The translations under genes were made by a program, and so were the position numbers. A stretch of DNA of 13,028 bases from positions 1 to 13,028 of the forward strand of contig JAUXUZ010000188.1 in the NCBI GenBank assembly GCA_030680655.1, in the 5' to 3' direction. Of the stretch, positions 7,856 through 13,028 are shown one piece after another (the stretch's first letter is position 1; every line of letters begins with the position of its first letter). The notes below the pieces were generated by a model that had not been told where the DNA came from, made no database searches, and saw only the letters and a program-made list of their open reading frames with translations. Origin of the DNA: Phycisphaerales bacterium. GTDB lineage: Bacteria; Planctomycetota; Phycisphaerae; Phycisphaerales; UBA1924.

Positions 7856-8929
7856 AGAAACGGTCAGTTCTTTCAGCGTGCCGGTGTAGCGCTCGATGGT
7901 GTAGACCCGCACCTCGCCGGTGGATGTGCGCACCGTGCCGGTGCCGGTGGGGTTGTCGTAGAACTCGATCGCACGCCCGACCGAGACGGTGTCGAGCGGG
8001 TTGCTGCCGGTTGGGCCGTTGACCAACCGAGGCGAGAAAGTGAGCCCCGCGCTCACCTCACCCGGGGTGACCTCGTACAGGCTGCGGCTCACGTCGTTGA
8101 CGCGCACGCCGAGCGACCCGGCGAGGGCCGTTTCGTCGGCGAGTGCGAGCACGCGCACGGGCTTGACCAGCACCATGTCGCTGCTGGCGGGGCCGATGGC
8201 CGCGTTGCGCTGCACGAGGGTGACGCGCGGGTCGTTGAGGGCCGTGAGCACGAGTTGGCGCAGGTCACCGGAGAGGTCGGCGCGGAGGAAGTCGGGGAGC
8301 GTGCGCCCCTGCGACGTCGGTCGCGGGAGCATGACCAGCGCGGGGCGCGTGTTCACACCCACGAGCTTGCCGGTGCCACCTTCGAACCGCACCATGAACG
8401 TCTGGCGGTTGGCGCCGTCGTTGGTTGCGGTGTGATCGAAGAAGCCGGTCTCGGGGAAGACCCAGGCCGGGGCGTTGGCCACATAGCGCGAGGGCGAGCC
8501 GTCGTCGTACCAGCCGTTGTTGATCGAGGCGCCCGGCGCGTAGGCACGCACCGTCCAGCCGGTGGGGAGCGTGGCAGGCTCGATCGAGGCGAGTGGCACG
8601 AAGATCTCGTAAGAGACGGGCACGGTGTTGCCACCGGTGTACTGCACGAGCCTGCCGGTGAGCTGGCAGGGCACGACGCGCATCGGGCCGCCGATGTCGT
8701 AGGTGAAGACGGCGGCGACGTCGTTGCCCTCGCCGGCGTTGACGGCGGCGTCACGCACGGCAGAAAGGGCGAAGCCGAGGCGCGCCTCGCTGGAGTTCTT
8801 CTCCTGGCTCTGGTTCATCGCGCGGAAGGCGGGGATGGCGATGCCCAGCAGGATGACGATGATGACCAGCACCACCAGCATCTCGGTGAGGGAGAAGGCG
8901 CGACGGATTGGAGGGCTCAGGGTGTTCAC
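7847..8929 (-). CDS. gspH: Minor pseudopilin, GspH-like
   Basis: This 360-residue protein begins with a short basic leader, then A11|F12-S-L-T-E16 and a hydrophobic segment to about residue 34 ending in AIPAFRAMNQ, typical of GspH-type pseudopilins. Glu is present at mature position 5, and the residue before the cut is Ala. The remainder is a predicted periplasmic domain, presumably beta-rich, with one cysteine (C88). No catalytic motif is visible. Position directly after gspG supports GspH; sequence beyond the N-terminus is not diagnostic, and about 170 residues would be normal. The start is GTG at 8929, which overlaps the gspG stop as GTGA and has GGAGG seven bases upstream inside gspG, so translational coupling is likely. 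The frame stays open upstream to 9178, but that stretch lies inside gspG and is not part of the gene. Confidence 0.82.
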   Translation of the reverse strand: MNTLSPPIRRAFSLTEMLVVLVIIVILLGIAIPAFRAMNQSQEKNSSEARLGFALSAVRDAAVNAGEGNDVAAVFTYDIGGPMRVVPCQLTGRLVQYTGGNTVPVSYEIFVPLASIEPATLPTGWTVRAYAPGASINNGWYDDGSPSRYVANAPAWVFPETGFFDHTATNDGANRQTFMVRFEGGTGKLVGVNTRPALVMLPRPTSQGRTLPDFLRADLSGDLRQLVLTALNDPRVTLVQRNAAIGPASSDMVLVKPVRVLALADETALAGSLGVRVNDVSRSLYEVTPGEVSAGLTFSPRLVNGPTGSNPLDTVSVGRAIEFYDNPTGTGTVRTSTGEVRVYTIERYTGTLKELTVSPQ

Positions 8930-9819
8930 TTCACCACCTCCACGATGTTGTCTTTGTTCTCGGGCGCGTCGGGGTCGGCGTCGTTGATCAGGCCGTCGGG
9001 CCCGGCCGAGACGATGGCGCACGAGGCGCTGCGCAGCTCGGGCGTTGTGACGGGGTTGCCCACACCGGGGGGGACGTTTGAGCTGCGGACCTCTTTGGCC
9101 TGGGCCGCGATGTTGCCGGGCGCGCCGGGATAGACCGAGGCGAGCCCGCCCGAGGCGCTGTGGAGCGTGGGGATCCACCGGTAGTAGAGGATCGGATTGT
9201 TCCAGCGGTCCACCAGCACGGTGCGGCAGGCGCGGTCGTCCTCGGCGCCGACGATCGCCTCGCGCCGGACGCGGTCGGTGTTGCCGGAAACGTCAAACAG
9301 CGGCTGCGTCACCGAGCCGGCGCGGCTGAAGACGCCGTCGGAGTCAGGCTTGGTGAAGCCCGGGCCGTCTACACCGTCGTACTTGCTGTCGAGCGCACCG
9401 AGGAGGTAGATGCCCAGGGTGTACTTGCTCGAGCGCACCTGCGTGGTGCCGGGCATGTCGGGGTCGAGCTCGTAGCGGACGTAGCGGGTGGCACGGGAGA
9501 GATCGTTGGTATTCTCACCCTTAAACCGCGGGCGCGCCGGGCCGACGGTGGGGCTGACCACCAGCGGGCCGGCGTTGTCGGTCGGGCCGTCGGCCACCAG
9601 GGGTGGCACGACGCCCACGTTCTGCTTGTACTGCTCGACGGCCATCGCCAGCGAACGCAGGTACTGCTGCTCGCTGGCCCTGCGCACGGAGCGGACGGCC
9701 GCGCCGATGGCGAAGAACAGCAGGGCCGCGAGCACCATCATGATGACGACGACCAGCAGCACCTCGAGAAGGGTGAACGCGCGGGCCGCGTGCCTCAGGT
9801 TGGGATGGCGATTGCGCAT
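8926..9819 (-). CDS. gspG: Major-pseudopilin-like protein, GspG type, enlarged
   Basis: This 297-residue protein has a class III (prepilin) signal: a basic leader, then A14|F15-T-L-L-E19 and a hydrophobic stretch to about residue 40, with the conserved Glu at mature position 5. The residue before the cut is Ala, not the usual Gly. DRWNNPILYY (204-213) matches the DPWGNPYxY signature of GspG. The tail, SAGPDG (271-276) followed by Asp-rich residues 280-291, resembles the calcium-binding C-terminus of GspG. GspG proteins are usually about 140-150 residues, so this one is doubled, mainly between residues 75 and 200. By family role it would be the main subunit of the pseudopilus shaft. I chose ATG at 9819 because AAAGGG lies six bases upstream. 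GTG at 9834, overlapping the gspF stop as GTGA, is the alternative and would add five residues. Confidence 0.85.
   Translation of the reverse strand: MRNRHPNLRHAARAFTLLEVLLVVVIMMVLAALLFFAIGAAVRSVRRASEQQYLRSLAMAVEQYKQNVGVVPPLVADGPTDNAGPLVVSPTVGPARPRFKGENTNDLSRATRYVRYELDPDMPGTTQVRSSKYTLGIYLLGALDSKYDGVDGPGFTKPDSDGVFSRAGSVTQPLFDVSGNTDRVRREAIVGAEDDRACRTVLVDRWNNPILYYRWIPTLHSASGGLASVYPGAPGNIAAQAKEVRSSNVPPGVGNPVTTPELRSASCAIVSAGPDGLINDADPDAPENKDNIVEVVK
8937..8941 (-). promoter_or_regulatory. Ribosome binding site of gspH inside the gspG 3' end
   Basis: GGAGG on the minus strand, seven bases before GTG at 8929. It lies in the codons for the last residues of GspG (EVVK) and fixes the GTG start, which overlaps the gspG TGA in the 4-base string GTGA (8929-8926). 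Confidence 0.8.
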
Positions 9820-9825
9820 CGTTTG

Positions 9826-9831
9826 CCCTTT
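9826..9831 (-). promoter_or_regulatory. Probable ribosome binding site of gspG
   Basis: AAAGGG on the minus strand, six bases before ATG at 9819. It favours this ATG over the GTG at 9834, which has no comparable site although it overlaps the gspF stop as GTGA. Confidence 0.5.
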
Positions 9832-11126
9832 CACTTTCCGCCGGAGGAGAGCTTCTCGATGATCGAGATCATGGGGAGGAACATGGCGACGACGATGGTG
9901 CCGACGGCGCCACCGAGGAAGAGCACCAGCATGGGCTCGATCAGCTTGACCAGCGAGCCGACGGCGACGTCGACCTCTTCGTCGTAGTTGTCGGCGATCT
10001 TCAGGAGCATGGCGTCGATGTCGCCGGTCTCTTCACCGACGTCGATCATGTTGACGACGATCGAGTCGCACGTTTTACTCTCGCGGAGGGGGCCAGCGAA
10101 CGACTCGCCCTCGCGGATGGAGTCGTGGACCTTGCGCAGCGCCTTCTCGAAGACGTAGTTGCCGCACGTCTCACCGGTGATGGTGATGGCCTCAAGGATC
10201 GGCACGCCGGCGTTGATCAGCGTGCCGAGCGTCCGCGTGAAGCGGGAGATGGTGGTCTTGCGGATGAGGCTGCCGAAGACGGGGATCCACAGCAGCGCGG
10301 TGTCGGTAACGGCGAGCCCGGGCTTGGCGGTGCGGACGACCTTCCAAAGGATGAAGAAGATGATCGGGAGGCAGGTGATCCACAGGAAGCCGGGGATCGT
10401 CGGCGCCGCGGGGTTGCCCGTGACCATTTTGCCGGCCATCCACTGGCTCGAGTCGACCAGGAACTTCGTCAGGCCCGGCATCTTGACGCCGAATTCCTTG
10501 AAGATCTCGGAGAACTTCGGGATGATGGCGATCATGATGAACATGACGATGCCGACGGCGACGAACACGACCACCGCCGGGTAGACCAGGGCGCCGATGA
10601 CCTTCCTCTTCAGACGCTGGGCCTTCTCCATGAAGTCGGCCAGACGCTGGAGGATGATGTCGAGCACGCCGCCGACCTCGCCGGCCGCGACCATCTTGGT
10701 GTAGAGCTTGTCGAAGGCGCGGGGGTGCTTGGCCATCGACTCGCTGAGGCTGGTGCCGCCCTCGACGTCGTCGCAGACGTCAAGCAGCACGCTCTTGAGC
10801 TTGCCGGGCTTCTGCTGCTCCTCGAGGATCTGCAGCGAGCGCAGCAGCGGAAGGCCCGCGTCCTGCAGGGTGCTCAGCTGGCGCGTGAACGTGGTGAGGT
10901 TCTTGGCGCTCACCCCGCCGATGCTGATGCCGCCGCCCTTCTTGCGCTTCTTTGTCGCCTCGGTCGGGCCGGAGGCGCCCTTCTTCTCCTTCTGCTCGCG
11001 CACGGACGTGGGGAAGAAGCCCTGCTGCTTGATGCGCTGGATCGCCTCTTCGCTCGTGCCGGCGTCGATCTGCCCCTTCTGAGGCTTGCCCTGGGCGTTG
11101 AGTGCTTCGTAGGTAAAGCTTGCCAT
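9831..11126 (-). CDS. gspF: Type II secretion inner-membrane platform protein (GspF/PilC family)
   Basis: This 431-residue polytopic inner-membrane protein is the platform that couples the GspE ATPase to pseudopilin assembly. Residues 1-40 match the usual N-terminus of the family (FTYEALNAQGKPQKG). A basic linker follows (about 45-66), then two copies of the T2SSF helical domain, roughly 77-200 and 292-415. The first copy contains AAGEVGGVLDIIL (147-159) and the second the signature GEETGDID (364-371). Three hydrophobic segments are visible at about 182-203, 246-264 and 398-420. The length is typical. ATG at 11126 has AAGGA five bases upstream. The stop overlaps an alternative GTG start of gspG. 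Only the GspF versus PilC label is uncertain. Confidence 0.95.
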   Translation of the reverse strand: MASFTYEALNAQGKPQKGQIDAGTSEEAIQRIKQQGFFPTSVREQKEKKGASGPTEATKKRKKGGGISIGGVSAKNLTTFTRQLSTLQDAGLPLLRSLQILEEQQKPGKLKSVLLDVCDDVEGGTSLSESMAKHPRAFDKLYTKMVAAGEVGGVLDIILQRLADFMEKAQRLKRKVIGALVYPAVVVFVAVGIVMFIMIAIIPKFSEIFKEFGVKMPGLTKFLVDSSQWMAGKMVTGNPAAPTIPGFLWITCLPIIFFILWKVVRTAKPGLAVTDTALLWIPVFGSLIRKTTISRFTRTLGTLINAGVPILEAITITGETCGNYVFEKALRKVHDSIREGESFAGPLRESKTCDSIVVNMIDVGEETGDIDAMLLKIADNYDEEVDVAVGSLVKLIEPMLVLFLGGAVGTIVVAMFLPMISIIEKLSSGGK

Positions 11127-11131
11127 GGTGG

Positions 11132-11136
11132 TCCTT
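11132..11136 (-). promoter_or_regulatory. Ribosome binding site of gspF
   Basis: AAGGA on the minus strand, five bases before the ATG at 11126. Standard sequence and spacing. Confidence 0.75.
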
Positions 11137-11155
11137 GTGCTCTTGTCGTGCGTCG

Positions 11156-11172
11156 GCGGCGGGGTTCGCCGC
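11156..11172 (-). other. GC-rich hairpin between gspE and gspF
   Basis: In the 71-base gspE-gspF gap (11127-11197), the minus strand reads GCGGCG-AACCC-CGCCGC, a perfect 6-bp stem with a 5-base loop. No T-run follows, so it is not an intrinsic terminator. It could stabilise or process the mRNA between the two genes, or be chance in GC-rich DNA. Confidence 0.3.
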
Positions 11173-11197
11173 GGTTATTGATTCGTTCCGAGCGGAC

Positions 11198-12949
11198 TCA
11201 GTCTTCTGCGATCGTCTCGCGGACGATCTCGTCGATGGTCGTTTGTCCCTCGTAGATGGCCAGCAGGCCGCACTCGCGGAGGGTGCGCATGCCGCGCTTG
11301 CGCGAATAGGAGCGGAGCTGGTTGGTGCTCTGCTTGTTCATGATCAGCTCGCGCATGTGGTCGTCGACACCCATGATCTCAAAGATCGCCATGCGCCCGC
11401 GGTAGCCCGACGAGTAGCAGTTGGTGCACCCGGCGCCGCGGTAGAACTGCTTGCCCACCACGTCGTCGGGGCGGAGGGAGAGCTCCATCAGCTCCTCCTC
11501 CGTCGGCGTGTAGGCCTGCTTGCACTTGGGGCAGATCGTGCGTGCCAGGCGCTGGGCCACCACGCCCTCGAGCGTGGCCGTCAGCAGGAACGGCTCGACG
11601 CCAAGGTCAACAAGGCGGATGATGCTCGACGGTGCGTCGTTGGTGTGCAGCGTGCTGAGCACCAGGTGGCCCGTCAGCGACGCCTGCACCGCGATCTCGG
11701 CCGTCTCAAGGTCGCGGATCTCACCGACGAGGATCACGTCTGGGTCTTGACGCAAGAAGCTGCGCAGCGCCTTGGCGAACGTCAGCTCCACCTCGTTGTT
11801 CACCTGCACCTGGCAGAGCCCGTCGATGTCGTACTCGACGGGGTCCTCGGCGGTGAGGATCTTGGTCTCGATGTCGTTGAGCTCCGCGAGCGCCGCGTAG
11901 AGCGAGGTCGTCTTGCCCGAGCCGGTCGGGCCGGTCACCAGCACGATGCCGTTGGGCTTGTTGATGAGCCGGCGGAAGGTCGCCAGGTCGTCCTCGCGCA
12001 TGCCGATGCGGTCGAGCGCCAGCTGCACGTTGCTGCGGTCGAGCACACGCATGACCACGCTCTCGCCGTGCATCGTCGGCAGCACGCTCACGCGAAGGTC
12101 TACCGGGCCGCCGCCAACGGTCAGCTCCACTCGCCCGTCCTGCGGCATGCGCCGTTCGGCGATATCGAGCTTGGCCATGACCTTGATGCGGCTGGTGATG
12201 GCGCCGGCGAGTTCCTTGGGCGGCGGGTGCATCTCGTAGAGCACGCCGTCGATGCGGTAGCGCATCTTGAACTCTTCCTCGAACGGTTCGAAGTGGATGT
12301 CGCTGGCGCGGTCCTTGATCGCCTGCATCAGCACAAGGTTCAGCAGCTTGATGACCTTGTTGTCCTCCATCGCGTCGGTCATCGCGTCAAGATCGATGGA
12401 CTTGTCGCCGATGCCGCCGCGCTGGGCGAGTTCCTTCAGCTTGGTGTCGCCGGCCAGGGCGCTGACGACGTCGGTGATCGACTCGCCCTTGGAGTAGTGC
12501 TTCTTGATCAGGGCGTCGACCTGGCCCGCCTCGGCCACGACGGCCTCAACGTTGAACCCCATGAGCCGGCGCAGGTCATCGACCGCGACGTAGGCGTTAG
12601 CATCCTTGATCGCGACCTTCAGACGCTTGCTGGTGGGGTTGTAAGAGACCGGCACGCACTGATACGCCTGCACTGTCTGAGCCGGGAGCACATCCTTTAC
12701 ATCCGCGGGCAGCTCGAACGCCGACAGGTCCATGTACCCAAGGCCGGCCTGAGCGGCCAACCCCTCGTTGATCTGTGGTGGCGTGCAGTAGCCAAGCTCG
12801 ACGAGAAGCTGGCCGATCGGGACCTTACGGGTCTTCTGGATCGCCAGGGCCTCGTGGATCCGCTCGCGGGTGGCATGACCCAGCTTGGTCAACACCCGAC
12901 CCAGCTTGCGCCCCTTCATCTCGTTCAGTTCGGCTTGTGTCTGCGCCAT
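11198..12949 (-). CDS. gspE: Type II secretion / type IV pilus assembly ATPase (GspE/PilB family) with N-terminal MshEN domain
   Basis: This 583-residue cytoplasmic hexameric ATPase powers pseudopilus assembly. Seen in the sequence: residues 15-38 and 44-67 form two 24-residue L-G-x-x-L...G...I-x-x-x-L-x-x-Q motifs spaced by five residues, the layout of the c-di-GMP-binding MshEN domain. The catalytic half has Walker A GPTGSGKT (340-347), an Asp box TAEDPVEY (366-373), Walker B ILVGEIRD (406-413), a His box around H428 and H435, and a tetracysteine zinc site (C473, C476, C508, C511). Length is normal for the family and no key residue is missing. I chose ATG at 12949 because CCGGAG lies five bases upstream. 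A GTG at 12988 would add 13 residues but has no ribosome binding site. It is the first gene of the block, 71 bases ahead of gspF. PilB is the alternative name; the E-F-G-H-I-J-K order favours GspE. Confidence 0.95.
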   Translation of the reverse strand: MAQTQAELNEMKGRKLGRVLTKLGHATRERIHEALAIQKTRKVPIGQLLVELGYCTPPQINEGLAAQAGLGYMDLSAFELPADVKDVLPAQTVQAYQCVPVSYNPTSKRLKVAIKDANAYVAVDDLRRLMGFNVEAVVAEAGQVDALIKKHYSKGESITDVVSALAGDTKLKELAQRGGIGDKSIDLDAMTDAMEDNKVIKLLNLVLMQAIKDRASDIHFEPFEEEFKMRYRIDGVLYEMHPPPKELAGAITSRIKVMAKLDIAERRMPQDGRVELTVGGGPVDLRVSVLPTMHGESVVMRVLDRSNVQLALDRIGMREDDLATFRRLINKPNGIVLVTGPTGSGKTTSLYAALAELNDIETKILTAEDPVEYDIDGLCQVQVNNEVELTFAKALRSFLRQDPDVILVGEIRDLETAEIAVQASLTGHLVLSTLHTNDAPSSIIRLVDLGVEPFLLTATLEGVVAQRLARTICPKCKQAYTPTEEELMELSLRPDDVVGKQFYRGAGCTNCYSSGYRGRMAIFEIMGVDDHMRELIMNKQSTNQLRSYSRKRGMRTLRECGLLAIYEGQTTIDEIVRETIAED

Positions 12950-13028
12950 GAATGCTCCGGAGTAAGAATCCGCCGCTTTCCCCGCCACCTGACTGTTGCG
13001 CCGCCTCGAAGTCGCACCCCACCCCGAA
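12950..13028 (-). other. 5' region upstream of gspE
   Basis: These 79 bases precede the gspE start. They hold its ribosome binding site and nothing else I can support. I see no clear -35/-10 pair and no second gene. Whether gspE starts the transcription unit or continues one from outside the window cannot be decided here. Confidence 0.5.
12955..12958 (-). promoter_or_regulatory. Ribosome binding site of gspE
   Basis: GGAG on the minus strand, five bases before ATG at 12949. It decides the start: the upstream in-frame GTG at 12988 has no such site. It lies in the 8-base palindrome CTCCGGAG (12955-12962). Confidence 0.75.

Noticed and set aside
7796..9133. 445-codon open frame on the plus strand
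   Set aside because: It is codon-aligned antisense to gspH and part of gspG. Its product is rich in His, Asp, Gly, Arg and Val with no recognisable domain, as expected from the reverse of GC-rich codons.
8930..9178. N-terminal extension of gspH
   Set aside because: The frame stays open here, but it lies within gspG and has Arg/Gly/Pro-rich sequence. The prepilin signal begins right after GTG at 8929, which has a strong ribosome binding site.
10125..11255. 376-codon open frame on the plus strand
   Set aside because: It lies antisense to gspF and reaches into the end of gspE. It has low-complexity Asp/Leu/Arg/Ala composition and covers a gene with clear family motifs.
12950..12988. GTG start at 12988 for gspE
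   Set aside because: No ribosome binding site precedes it, while ATG at 12949 has GGAG at good spacing and leads directly into the MshEN domain.

Overview
The window is a compact, GC-rich (by eye about two thirds G+C) bacterial segment in which every convincing gene lies on the minus strand. Read from right to left it is one type II secretion / type IV pilus-type operon in the classical order E-F-G-H-I-J-K: a secretion ATPase (gspE, 12949-11198), an inner-membrane platform protein (gspF, 11126-9831), and five consecutive proteins with pseudopilin-type N-termini (gspG 9819-8926, gspH 8929-7847, gspI 7804-6629, gspJ 6632-4896, gspK 4800 to beyond position 1). No RNA genes, mobile elements, CRISPR arrays or convincing terminators were seen, and no gene-free stretch exceeds 100 bases.

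The genes should work together as follows. GspE is a cytoplasmic hexameric ATPase with all its catalytic boxes and, at its N-terminus, a tandem 24-residue motif typical of the c-di-GMP-binding MshEN domain. It drives GspF, which extracts processed pseudopilins from the inner membrane and assembles them. GspG is the presumptive main pseudopilin, and GspH-I-J-K would form the tip. The secretin (GspD), GspC/L/M and the prepilin peptidase are not in the window.

The striking feature is size. From memory, textbook pseudopilins run from about 120 to 330 residues. Here they are 297 (G), 360 (H), 391 (I), 578 (J) and at least 1600 residues (K, still open at the left edge), growing in operon order. The K protein keeps GspK landmarks (no Glu at mature position 5, an early N-x-N motif, a late NINT motif followed by a helix-hairpin-helix-like stretch), but these are separated by about 1070 residues instead of roughly 130. 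It looks like a GspK scaffold carrying a very large insertion, which would build a giant cap on the pseudopilus. J has a textbook EF-hand loop and K a DxDxDG loop, pointing to calcium.

The organism is not identifiable with certainty. High GC, enlarged pseudopilins, and Ala instead of Gly before the cleavage site in two of them resemble what I recall of Planctomycetes (Phycisphaerae-like bacteria); this is inference. Genes G/H and I/J overlap by 4 bases (GTGA, ATGA) and are probably translationally coupled. K is set off by 95 bases and has its own good ribosome binding site. A 17-bp tandem repeat spans the stop codon of gspH and supplies part of the ribosome binding site of gspI.
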